A DNA stretch of 64,000 nt, taken from assembly GCA_001599815.1 (NCBI GenBank), contig BCIA01000004.1, forward strand, positions 2,359,076 through 2,423,075, written 5' to 3'. The stretch is from Furcasterigmium furcatum. Taxonomy: Eukaryota > Ascomycota > Sordariomycetes > Glomerellales > Plectosphaerellaceae. This document shows, one piece after another, positions 23,966-34,541 of the stretch. Made by a program: the position numbers and the translations under genes. The notes below the pieces were generated by a model, which saw nothing but the letters and a program-made list of their open reading frames with translations, had not been told where the DNA came from and ran no database searches. Position 1 is the first letter of the stretch, and each line of letters starts with the position of its first letter.

Positions 23966-25975
23966 TTAAGCCGAAGCGACGTTCGTGGAGACTTGTTGCC
24001 TCTTCGGCTTGGTGTGCTGCTCTGCGTCTTCAAGAGACTCGTCAACCCCCTTTGTCGAATCCTTAACGGCGACTTTTCCGCTCAGGCTCCCCGATTCAGA
24101 CCCAGTAGACTCCTGTCCCCCGCTGGCGGCCTCATCAGCTGCCAGACGCATCTCCAAGTCGGGGTGCTTGGACTTCCACCTCCTCATGTACCAGACACCG
24201 ACCATCAAGATCGCCCACATGGTGAACTCGAACACCGTTGCAGCAGGATACCCATTGGGGAACCGCGGCGCCTCCACGGTGGGAAAGGTAAACAGCGGGA
24301 TCCAGATCTGGTTGCAAAACCCGAGTGTCATCATTGACGAGATGATGAACCCGCGCTCGCCGTAGTTCTCCTTGAGGGTGGTGTTGACCCACGAGTACAG
24401 GATGGGGGACGCCATGCCGGAGAAGCCGCCAAAATAGAAGGCGACGAATTTGAGGATGTCGGGAATGTCCCACACTGACAGGACTATGCAGGCGAAGAAG
24501 ACGAAGGAAGCTTGAAATGTCCAGAGGCCCCGGAGGCTCAGACAACCAGCCAGAGTTGTGCCAAGCCACGAGGAAAGGGCTCTCAGAAGATCAATAAACG
24601 TTGGCAGGATGTTGACCAACTCGATGGAGTACTCGGCATGGCGGAGCCAGAGTGCCATGTAGCCGGTCTAGGAAGCGTTAGCAGGAAGCAGGAGAATTCG
24701 AAAGACCGGAGACCACGAACCCAATAATGAGCCTGGCAAAGCATACTAGAGATCCAAAACGTTAGCATCATCCAGGCGCTGCCACCATGCGGGCTGCAGG
24801 GAACGTACATGTAGCATGGAACGCAGATCCACCACATCGGGCGACGCAAGGCATACTTGAACGTGCTCCACGTGATGCCCTCCTTCTCAATGGTGGGGAT
24901 ACGCTTCACTGCGAGAGCGTGCTCCTCTCCGGTGAAGTACCATCTCTTGGGAGAGGTGGGCAGGCCGGGCCAGACCACAAATCCAAGGATAGCCAGAGGC
25001 AGGGTGATGATGCCTTGGACGATGAACAACCAACGCCATCCAGCACGGCCGTACACCCCATCAAGGTTCCTGTACGCGGCGGCTTGAAGGTATCCGGAGA
25101 ACATGGACCCCAGTGAGTTACCCATGAACCAAACGCCGGCTCGCTTGAAGAGTTCCTCGTTCTTGAACCAAGAGCCCACTGTGATAATTAGCTGGGGCCA
25201 CACACTCCGTGGACAGCGACTAGAACTCACGAATGAGATGGGTGCCGCCGAAGGAGGATGCCTCGAGAAATCCCGTCAGAGCCCTGAGAATGTAGAGATG
25301 CCAGCTGTGTTGGATCTCCGATTGACAGAACGCGATGATAGCCCAGGCGACCTGGAGCGTTGGTAGCAGAAACGGAGCACTGGTCAGGTTAGAGTCATTG
25401 CCGGCTTGTTTTGGGATGCTAAAGAGCACGGCACTTACATCTTTCCTTTCGTTTGTAGGGTCATCAGCGGGATTTGGCCCAGCACGTAGGCCGTGTTGTC
25501 TACATCCCCAGCATCAGCACATGAGTGCAAAAAAGTCAAAGGCCAACGAACATGAGACGACGTAATAGTTGAGCTCGTTTCCAAACGCGTCGAGGTCCTC
25601 TCTCATACCAGAGACGTACGCATTGGTGATGTTTTGCTGTCCGAGAAACTAGAATGCGGCGTATTAGTCGTCAACCAGCACACCAACTATTCTCGTCATG
25701 AGTACTGACACGGCAGAAGACTGATGATTTGTTAGCGGTATGACCTCGGCCAGTACCTGAAGCAGCTCACTTACAACTCAAAGAACCAAAGATCAGAATG
25801 GCGAGATCCAGCTTTCGAAGAAGCCTTCTTTCCTCCGCCGGGTAGTGGGAAGCTGCAATATGTCAAACCACAAACTTGAAGATTCGGTGGGCTCAGAGAA
25901 CGTACGATACCAGTCAAAAACTGAGATGACCACCTCCCCAGCCCTGCTCTTCTTGATCGATGCGATGAGTCCCAT
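23966..25975 (-). CDS. MFS transporter, allantoate permease / ACS family
   Basis: Twelve-segment importer of about 520 residues. Nine exons: 25906-25975, 25775-25852, 25710-25720, 25552-25648, 25439-25499, 25231-25379, 24809-25178, 24721-24745 and 23966-24667. The third exon is only 11 nt and the eighth 25 nt, yet every phase matches. The product gives the family segment KLDLAILIFGSLSFFCRFLG followed by QNITNAYVSGM at exactly the usual spacing, which supports the micro-exon. GWRWLFIVQG and the loop WSTFKYALRRPMWW are also typical. An in-frame ATG two codons earlier (25981) is an alternative start. It is divergent from the 2OG oxygenase at 26714. Import of an amide, ureide or carboxylate is likely from the family only. 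Confidence 0.85.
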
Positions 25976-26713
25976 GGTCATGGATTGTTGTGTGCCAACT
26001 GGAGGAGACGGCTTGAAAAGAAACACCAGAAGACGCAGGAAAAGTCGACAGATGTGCGTCTTAAACGGCCCTCAAACCCCTCCCCTCATCCTGCCCCTGC
26101 CATTGCTGTCGCTGACATGGCGAGCTCGCTCGTTTCCTGGCGACCCGCAAAGAATGCATCGTTGCATCCCAAGAGTGGGTTTTCTCATCCCCTCTCGAGG
26201 CATTTCACACAAATCGGTCACTCTCCCAGCCCGACGTTGGCCTGATGTTGCCTCGGGGCTCAGATCCTGATGGATAAGCAGTTGCAGATCGCTCCAGATC
26301 CGGCAACAACGTTGGCTGGTCCCCGGTGATTGAGTCGGAGAAATGCCGAAATGCCGGGGCAAGAAATGCTTCGGGAGTTGTGCTGACCTATGAAGTGCGT
26401 TGCGCCATTGATAACCAGATGGTGACATTCACCAAGAGCCTCAACGGTGCCATGCGGACCAACGGGATATTGCCGCGGCGAGTAGGTTGTGGAGCGATCA
26501 TCTGCATATCCGGGATCACGACATCGCGTGCGGACTGACGTGACGACTACTCCAACCAGAGTGGGATGACGGGCGGGGAGAAGGCCGCATGGATGTCTGT
26601 ATTTCCGTCTTGGAACGATTAAATGAATAGATGTTCTGCGTTAGGTTCGTGTTCCTGAGTTGTCCTGCAACACCAAATCTCTTGTCAGCACACTGCCAAG
26701 CTCCGTCGTCGCC
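25976..26713. promoter_or_regulatory. Divergent promoter, ACS carrier / 2OG oxygenase
   Basis: A 738 bp region between two start codons, likely controlling importer and oxygenase together. No clear TATA or repeat found. The small ORFs do not resemble proteins. Confidence 0.45.
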
Positions 26714-27984
26714 ATGCCATCCGCCGTACACTCATACCAGTACACACACGTCCCGGAGACAAAGCACAATCTCGACTGGGCTGACTGTAAGCATACCTTA
26801 AATTGAGAACCCCCCATTAGGTTCAGATTTCCAACGAAAACCTTCAGTGTCCACCATTGACCTATCCCTCTACGGAACTGAAGAGGGCAACAAGGCCCTT
26901 TCCAAGACCCTTCTCGAAGCAACCCGAAGGAAAGGATTTTTCTATGTCACCAACTTCGGCATCGCGCAAGAAGATGTCGACAAGCAATTCTCCCTGGGGC
27001 AGCAGTTCTATGACTTGCCGCTAGAAGAGAAGCTTAAGTACCAGCCGGACCTTGATTCGGGTGACTACAATGGCTACCGCCCCGCCGGCAGACGAGTGTT
27101 GAGCGGAGGCATCAAAGACAAGACGGAGGTCTGGAACATGGCTAGTAAGTCGAGCCCGGAGACACATGATGAATACAAGGAACGCGCACTGACCCTTTTT
27201 CAGCCAAGGACGGCCACATTACCCAGCCTCTACCCCAGCTGCTTGAAGAGAACAAGGCTTTGGTCGAGTCGTTCGCCAAACAGCTTCACGACAAGGTCCT
27301 GGATCCCCTTCTTCACCTCATCGCCATCGCACTGGAACTCCCGGAAGACTTCTTTACCAATGTGCACAAGTGGGAGACCCATGATGAGTCTCATCTCCGG
27401 TACATGAAGTACTCAAAGTTCACTCCCGAAGAGCTCGAGAGGCTGAGCGATGGCCTGTGGTCCCTCGGTCACACTGATCTCGGAACAATCACCCTCCTCT
27501 TCAGGCAGCCGGTGGCTGCTTTGCAGATCAAGGACCACGAGACCGGTCAGTGGAAGTGGGCGAAGCCCCTCGACGGGAGTTTGACTGTCAACACCTGCGA
27601 CGCTCTCAGCTTTCTGACAGGCGGCTACATCAAGTCGACAGTGCATCGGGTATGAAATGGTTCCGCACCGCAGAGGGATATTTTACGAATACTGACGGTA
27701 AATAGGTCTCCGTTCCTCCCGAGGACCAACGCCATGTCGACCGCCTGGGCCTGCTCTACTTCGCGCGGCCTCAGAATGATCTCGTTTTGAACACGGTGGA
27801 TTCTCCAGTTCTCAAGCGAGAAGGAGCCACTCAGAACGAGTTTGAGGCGGGCAACCACCCTGTTCCAAACATGGGCGAGTTCACTCGGCTTAAGCAGACG
27901 TGGCAGCAGAAGAAGGGCACATCATACAAGGAAAAGGAGGGACATGAGATTGTGCCCGGATTTAAGGGCCTGTACTTCACATAG
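26714..27984 (+). CDS. 2OG-Fe(II) oxygenase, isopenicillin-N-synthase-like
   Basis: Complete soluble oxygenase of about 364 residues. The true start is ATG 26714 (MPSAVHSYQYT); the long ORF from 26847 begins at a splice acceptor, not a start. Exons are 26714-26786, 26848-27144, 27204-27649 and 27706-27984. The N-terminal DIOX_N part reads DLSTIDLSLYG and RRKGFFYVTNFG. The iron ligands are the HxD in LGHTDLGTITLLF and the His of STVHRVSVPPEDQ; RLGLLYFARP holds the 2OG-binding Arg. Relatives hydroxylate, desaturate or close rings in small molecules. It is paired head to head with an ACS importer, so oxidation of the imported compound is a fair guess. It resembles the partial enzyme at 1-561. 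Confidence 0.9.
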
Positions 27985-28443
27985 ATTAGCATACTAGACC
28001 ATAGGAGTATGATAATCTACGCAGTCATCTACCAACATTGAAAGCCAAGACATACCGGGGTTAGAAAAACACGATCAAGGTCCTGTATTAAAATAAGACA
28101 GTTCATAATTTATCCGGCTCCAAGTTTAATGTATCATCAGCCAAGATGCGTGGCGTCAACTACATCTGATAGCTTCGCACCGCCACCTCTGGACTGGCGG
28201 CTGATGCCGTACTCCCTATCTCCTCAGCCGCTTGCTTGCTTTTGCTCGCCCTCCTGTCTCAACAACGCCACACTCACAGCCAGCCAAACGAGGCCTCCAT
28301 GCCAAGACTCAGCCTCACAACATGTGCCTCAGCTGTGTCGCAATCCGCACCGGATCACCCAGGGCCTGCGATGACACTCCATTCTCAACATCGTAACACG
28401 ATCGGCACGGTGAGCCAGAGGGCTTCGTCCCGCCTCCAACGCC
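27985..28443. other. Intergenic region
   Basis: A 459 bp region between two plus-strand genes. AT-rich just after the oxygenase stop, as expected of a 3' UTR. Nothing else seen. Confidence 0.5.
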
Positions 28444-29803
28444 ATGGATCCGGCCTCCATCATCGGCATCGCCAGCGGCGTCCTCGCCTTCCTCCAAGTC
28501 GGCGGCAAGATCGGGAGCCGCGTCAGGAAGCTGCGCCGGGGTGCCAGTGCCGACGCAGAACTGCAGTCCTGGACCCGATACGCCGCCGGCCTCCTCGACT
28601 CCGTCATGGAGAGACGGGCTTTGCTCGAAGACCAGATAGCATCTCTCGGTGTCCCTACGCAGTCCCAAATCCGTTGGTTGGATCTTCTGTGCGACGCGCA
28701 GGGGGCACTGGAGGTCTTCCTCGAGGAGATGAGCGCGCTGGGAGAGTTGCCCGAGAAGATGTGGCAGGATAGGATGAGGAAGACGTTCAAGACTGTGAAG
28801 CACGAGGGCAGGTTGCGCGAGCTCGGTGAGTACGCAGAGCTGCTGGACCGGTCGTTGCAGCGGCACATTATGGAGAAGAATGCCCAAGATGCCGGGGATG
28901 CCCAGTAAGATCGTCCTCCAGCTTTGTCACTGCCGATGGAGGTTGTATTTTGCTAACACCGCCCAAAGAATGGCACGAACCGAGAACAGGATGCATTTAC
29001 AAAGGACCACGGAGGCCGTGGATGCCCTGGCCTTGCAATCTAGGCATGGCCATGACCAGCTCATGGCCACAGGGTCAAGATGGCAGCATGACATCATGCG
29101 ACACAGAAAGGCCACGGAAAGACTCACAACGACCGTTGGCATCCTGAGGCAAGACTTCGACACGATGCGGGAGCAGTTCATCCTACAGACCGAAGCGCAC
29201 AATGATCAGCGCCTTGCCGAGCACGCAGTCCTCCAAGAGACCCTCCTCTCCCACGACGCCCTACTCACACGAGTGCAGCGCGACAACGATACGATCCTCG
29301 CACGTATGGCGGACATGCGCGCCGGTGAGGCACCAAACCCCGGAATCCCCCTCCTCCGCATATGCATCCTGGGCATCATCGTCACGCTCAACATCGAGCT
29401 CGACGCCGGGGCGTTCCACCCCCTCTCGGGGCTATCGCGCATGAACACGATGGTCACCCACGCCGACGCGCTGAGCCGTACGGCCCTACACCACATGGGA
29501 CAGGTGGTCGTCTTCTTCTTCGTCGTTCAAGTGATCTTCCTGGGACCGGATGCCATGAGCACGACCATCTCGACTGTGGCCCGCTACCACACCAGAGTGG
29601 TCAGAGGCAAGAGGCGTGTGGCCGAGGTGCTCAGGACGGGCAGGATTCGACAGACGCCCCCAGCAAACAGCATGATAATGGCGATACAGGATCGCATGGA
29701 CCGCGAATTAAATATCATGGAGGCTCAGTGGAAGTCGGAGCTCATGACACAGACTGCTCGGTGGTTTCGGCGGATGGGCGAGATGATGCGTGATTTTGCA
29801 TAG
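28444..29803 (+). CDS. HeLo-like/STAND N-terminal-domain protein with coiled coil and membrane segments
   Basis: Protein of about 431 residues in two exons, 28444-28904 and 28969-29803. The start MDPASIIGIASGVLAFLQVGG is typical of the fungal N-terminal domain of STAND proteins (Helo-like N). Helices rich in Arg/Glu/Leu follow to about residue 150. Residues 155-270 are strongly helical and heptad-like, with many His, Gln and Arg. Two hydrophobic stretches, near 278-298 (LLRICILGIIVTLNI) and 331-350 (VVVFFFVVQVIFL), could cross a membrane. The C-terminus is basic and helical. There is no NACHT or NB-ARC P-loop and no repeat sensor, so this is a stand-alone HeLo-like protein rather than a full NLR. 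A role in heterokaryon incompatibility or regulated cell death is inferred from the domain only. Confidence 0.75.
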
Positions 29804-30072
29804 TAACGAAGCGATGGGTCGGACAAAAGAGCATCGAATGCAATGGGCTCGATGGCTTGTTGAAACAGAAGTCTTCTTTCGCCTGTCCATGGATGTTGGT
29901 GTGAGTCACCGACACTTCGGGCAGAGGCTGGTCGAAGGATATCAATCAGGCTGCTCTGCAAGACAGTGAAGACGACGCGCCTTGAATTGAACTATTTACA
30001 GCACGGCAGCCACACAAACAGCGGCTACCACCTCGCTATGATCAGACGAAGATTTCGTCTAAGATGCCCCAG

Positions 30073-31233
30073 CTACTGGGCGCATTGCGAGTACCACTGA
30101 TTCTGCGCTCGACACGTGCCCTGCGAGCAACACCTCGGACCAGCCCAGTCCTGTCCTCCACACTGGCCCCAGAGAGAGGCACAGTCAGAGGGAGGCGGCG
30201 GCGGAGAAGGGGTGCCGGGCCCAGTGCCGCCGACGGTGAAGGAACTGAAGTGGTTGGTTGCGCCGACGCCCTCGATGATGCCACCACCGGGGATGTAGAT
30301 GCGGCCGTCGAGCTCGGCAGCCGCAGTGCCGTGCCGCGGAGTCGGCATCGGCGCCAGCGACGTCCACGTGTTCGTGACGGTGTCGAAGACCTCGACCTGA
30401 GGGAACACACCGTTGGAGCCGGGCGCCGGGTTTCCCTCTCCGCCAAAGGTGAAGATGCGTGTGCCCGAGGCGGCGATGGAGTGGCCGGCCCTGGGGGTGG
30501 GAAGCCTAGCTGAGCTGGTCGTCCACCCGGCAGAGAGGTTCTGGAGGTCGAGGACGTAAACACTGTTCTTCACGTTGGAGATGCCCGTGTCTCTCCCGCC
30601 GATGACGTAGAACTTCCCCCCGACCACGGCGCCGCCGACGTGGTCCCTCGGCTCCGGTATGTTCTGCGCTGCGGCGGGCAGGTTGATCCAGCGCCCGGCG
30701 ACGGTATCAAACGCGGAAACCGTGTTGACGCTGCGGGAGTTGAGACTGGGGATGCCGCCGGCGAGGTAAACGACGTTATTGTGGACGCCAACGGCGGCAG
30801 CACCTCGGGCCTGGTTGGAGGGCATGGACGGCAGGGTGCTCCAGGAGTTGCTCTGAGGATTATAGACCCATGATCCGGCTACGGCAGGCCAGCCAGAACC
30901 GCCTGTCATTCCTCCGAGAAGATAGATCCTCCCTCCCACAGCCGCGGCATTGGGGTGATTGAGCGCGACCGGTAGACGGGCGCCCTGCGACCATCTATTA
31001 CCGGCAATGTCGTAGATCTGAAGGAGGTCGGTGGTGGTGCCCCATCGACCGATGTTGATCAGACCACCAACCGTGGCGATCCGGGATCCGGGAAGGGCCA
31101 CGGTGCTGTGTTCTTGCAGCGTGTATTGTGGCACGGGAGCCAGGGTGAGCCACGGGCTCTGGCCGACAGACGCGGAGATGTAAAACTGCGCCCATAGGAG
31201 GAGGGCCAGAAGTGATTGACTGGGCTGGACCAT
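30073..31233 (-). CDS. Secreted kelch-repeat protein with C-terminal CBM1
   Basis: Intronless protein of 386 residues. A signal peptide (to about residue 24, ending ASVGQS) is followed by about six kelch blades with the repeating GG...W pattern, for example GGRIYLLGG, NNVVYLAGG, GGKFYVIGG and GTRIFTFGG. After a short Pro/Ser linker comes a fungal cellulose-binding module CBM1 (WGQCGGQDWAGPRCC ... QWYSQC). The propeller is kelch-like throughout, and I do not see the extra domain or Cys-Tyr cofactor context of a copper-radical galactose or glyoxal oxidase. A carbohydrate-binding or wall-adhesive role is therefore likelier than oxidase. A TATATA near 31357 on the opposite face lies about 125 bp upstream of the start. 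Confidence 0.9.
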   Translation of the reverse strand: MVQPSQSLLALLLWAQFYISASVGQSPWLTLAPVPQYTLQEHSTVALPGSRIATVGGLINIGRWGTTTDLLQIYDIAGNRWSQGARLPVALNHPNAAAVGGRIYLLGGMTGGSGWPAVAGSWVYNPQSNSWSTLPSMPSNQARGAAAVGVHNNVVYLAGGIPSLNSRSVNTVSAFDTVAGRWINLPAAAQNIPEPRDHVGGAVVGGKFYVIGGRDTGISNVKNSVYVLDLQNLSAGWTTSSARLPTPRAGHSIAASGTRIFTFGGEGNPAPGSNGVFPQVEVFDTVTNTWTSLAPMPTPRHGTAAAELDGRIYIPGGGIIEGVGATNHFSSFTVGGTGPGTPSPPPPPSDCASLWGQCGGQDWAGPRCCSQGTCRAQNQWYSQCAQ

Positions 31234-31823
31234 TTTGACAGGTAGATTCTGCTACTCGGAAGTGAGCAGCACGAGCATGAACACTGAACGCCGATGATCA
31301 CCTCTCCTTGTTCTGCTCACGGGGGGGCGGCATCTGCCTCTCCCGTACCGAGGTGTGGTATATATGTGTCACTTCCACGACGAGAATGGTTCTTCGCAGT
31401 CTGAGAATGGGTCAGACGGAAGGGTTCTTTGCTTACACTGTATTTCAGCCCAAATGAAGTTTCCTTGGCTATTCGCAACCCTTCGCATACATATCTCGAG
31501 CCCGAGGAACAGGGCTCCAATGCCTACGCAGGGTTTTGTCAGGCCGACGGAATCCTGCACTGCATTTCCGTCCGATGGAACCCTGCACAGCATTCCCAGA
31601 GCCGACGAAGTAGGGCAAGGTTGGACAATGTCCTAAAAGAAGTAACGTCTGCTTGCTCAATGCGGCCGGCGGAGCCTCGAGGCCTGCGACGCTCCGGGCG
31701 AGGTTACATTCCCAATGAAGGTTATTATTAAACCAAGATTCGCAATCGACTGGATCAGACCAAGATGGCACTCAGACCGGGCTCCTACTGCTACTCGCAA
31801 TCTATTTTGATTAAACCTCCACG
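31234..31823. other. Intergenic region
   Basis: A 590 bp region holding the kelch-CBM1 promoter (TATATA near 31357) and the 3' flank of the next minus-strand gene. No gene-like ORF. Confidence 0.5.
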
Positions 31824-33823
31824 TCAACCTAAAGTCGCTGGCGCAGTCCCCGGCGCATTCTCTGGCGCAGTCGCCGTCTCTGGCGCAGTCGCCGGCGCAG
31901 TCTCCGCCGTAGTTGCTGGCGCGGTCTCTGCCTCCGGCTGTTCAGGAGCGACGGCTCCCTCGCCGCCTTCTGCCTTCTTCTTGCCGAAGATATTCATGCT
32001 CGGCATTGAGACCTGTCCAAGGGAGGACACTGCCGACGGTACCTGTGGCATCGAGGGCATCTGGACATTCGGCATCTGCGGCATCTTCGACGGCCACCAA
32101 GCTTTCGCACCCGTCCCGGTTTGCTGGGCGATGTTCAGGAGATACTGACGATATGTCCTCTTTCTCTCGTTGACATCGGCGCCCTCAGCTTCAGTCGAAG
32201 CAACCAGGTCCCCGTTTCCGTCCTCTGGCAGAGGGACAAGCGATGCGGCCGCCGCGATGTCGATGGGTGACTCATCTGGAAGGCTGTCGACGTCCTCCTT
32301 GGCTGCCTTCTCGTCCGCTTCGGCTTCATCAGGCTTTTCGCCTTCCTGCTCCTTCAGAGTCTCTTCCACCTTCTTGTCCTCGTCCACTTCGTCGGGCGGC
32401 GTGTCGCGGAGCTTGGGTTCGTCAAAGATGTGCTCCTCGCTGAAGAACCACTTCTTGACGAGCTCGGCAGCCTCGTCCGTCATTCGCTCGTATGCCTTGT
32501 TCTTCTCCGGCCGGAACATGCTCATGTGCGCCTCCACTTCGTCCTCGAATCCCCTCATCACGCATCTCGTGAAGTGTGTATTGGCGGGATGGTCCTCGGC
32601 AGGCACAGCGCAGAAAGTCCTCTCAGGGACGAAGTAACCCCCGCTCCAGTATCCGTTCTCGCCGAGAGATGTGTAGATGTCCTGGATTCCGACGCCCTTG
32701 AGGGCCCCCATGCGCTCCAGACGTCGGCTGAGCTCTTTCTGCTTCAGCAGCGCACCGACGAAGGCGAAGTGGTCCGAGAGCCACTCGAACGAGTGCCCGA
32801 CGCTGCCGCGGTTGACGTATGCGAGGCCCTGGCCGAGAGTCTCCATGCTCTGGCGATATCCCTCCGTGACAGTCTCCTTGTTGATGTTGCGCATGTTCTG
32901 CACGCCCTGCATGATGGCCTGGCGGTGCATGTATGCGGCGACGCCGCCGGCAGCGATGGCCCCGACGGTTCCCGTTCGGACGGCGACGAGTTGCCACGTC
33001 TTCCAGCCGGGACTCGACCGCGGAGTGGCCGACATGGCGGCAGATGTGCCGGCGCGCTGGGCTGTGAGGCGGCTCAGGCCTGCGGGTGCAGCTGCGCCGA
33101 GGGCGGTCATGACATTGAAGACGCTGCTGACCTTTTGGTAGTTGGAGAAGGCACCGTAGACGAACATGGAGCGGGCCAGGCCGTTGTATGGGGTGTCGAA
33201 GGTGAGGATGCCCTGGATTAGGGGGAACAGGGGCTGCTCGTCAGCGTCGTTGTCGGCCCTCTCGTTCAGGGCGAGGAAGAGGGTGTCGGCGGCGACGAAG
33301 CCACTACTTATGTGTAAGTCTTTCGAAGCGGGAGTGAGAAGTCGAATCACCTACCCCATGGAATGGGCAACGAGAACGACACCGACCTCTCTGTCGTGCG
33401 CTGGCCATGGCTTCTCGAGATTGGCCTTGCGCACGTCCATGACACGCTCCTTGAGCCTGCAAAAGGGTTAGAGCTTGGTTTTCCCCGAAATCATTTTCGA
33501 AAACCCACCATTCTAGAAGAGCATGGCTGGCTTGATCCAGTTCTCCTTTCGTCTCGTATGTGGGATACACCACGCTTTCGATTTTGTGGTCGGGCAGCTC
33601 GCGCGCGACCTGTTTCTTGAGGTCCTGGTGGCGTGTTAGTCTGGACTGGGGTGCTGGAGGGGTCGACGAAGCGAAGGGAAGTCGACTCACGTAGGGGAAC
33701 TCGTGGAAGGTGTCATCATTTCCCTGGAGCCATGGTTAAACCTTCTCAGTTCAAGTTGCTGCATAAATTCCCAATGCTGACCTTGAATCCGTGGATGAAG
33801 CAGAGGAGCAAAATGCGCGGCAT
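31824..33823 (-). CDS. Alpha/beta hydrolase-fold protein (DUF676/lipase-like)
   Basis: Protein of about 590 residues in five exons: 33782-33823, 33691-33723, 33509-33624, 33355-33456 and 31824-33303. The start MPRILLLCFIHGFKG is a classic first strand with the HG oxyanion turn. VGVVLVAHSMGGFVAADTLF supplies the nucleophile elbow (Ser near residue 95), formed across the 33304-33354 intron. A candidate membrane or amphipathic stretch (VGAIAAGGVAAYM) lies near residue 205. The C-terminal third is low complexity: an acidic Glu/Asp/Lys region, a Met-Pro repeat (PSMPQVPS, VSMPSMN) and an Ala-Pro-Glu-Thr tail. This fits fungal DUF676-type serine esterases or lipases. The substrate is unknown and the catalytic Asp and His are not securely placed. 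Confidence 0.8.
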
Positions 33824-34541
33824 GTTTGCTTGTTGTGTTGAGAAGATTAGGTGAAAAAATAAGAGGTAAGGGGTATCTTAGGATTGGGTATTGAGGTTTG
33901 GTGAAAGGAAGGAAATTTCGAAACCCGCCAAACAGAGTCAACAGTGAGGGAATATTCCCGGCATATGAACGAACGAGTGCCCCTTCCACGTGTCGATGAT
34001 CCCAACAGAAGGCATCACCAAAAGTTGGTGTTCCAAGATTCGCAGCCACACCCGCCGACAAGCTTGTGGCGAGTGGCTGCCCCTGGCCAATCGGCGCCCC
34101 GCACAACGTCACCCATAACGTCACTGATTATTAGCGCCGCAGCACCTGGGCAGTGACGATTTGGTGATGTGCCCCCTATTTTTCTGCCTCTTCCACACCA
34201 CCACCACGGCTCGTCGGCCGCGATTGCACAACCATGCCACCTCAGTAGCCAGCCGGACCAAATCCCGCCGCGCCCAATCCTGCCCGAGGATCGCGCAGAT
34301 GATCTGCCCACGAGCCCGGTAGATCGCCGATGGAACCATCGCACTCCACGTGTTCAAGGGAATGCTGTTCCATGGCGAATGGGGCAGCACGGATCACCGC
34401 CGACGGGCCCGACCTAGCAATATTCACATTGAAAAGTCATGGCAAATGGCAAGTGAATTCTCGATTCTGGGTTTTAGCGACAGTCGATAATCACGAGCCT
34501 CTACCGTCATACATTCATCAGACACAACCACCCACAGCAGC
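33824..34541. other. Intergenic region
   Basis: A 718 bp region upstream of the hydrolase and downstream of the siderophore carrier. The small ORFs in both strands have no domain. Nothing else seen. Confidence 0.5.

Noticed and set aside
26847..27407. Start of the second 2OG oxygenase at 26847
   Set aside because: The codon there is GTG at a splice acceptor. An upstream exon with ATG 26714 splices in phase and completes the conserved N-terminus.
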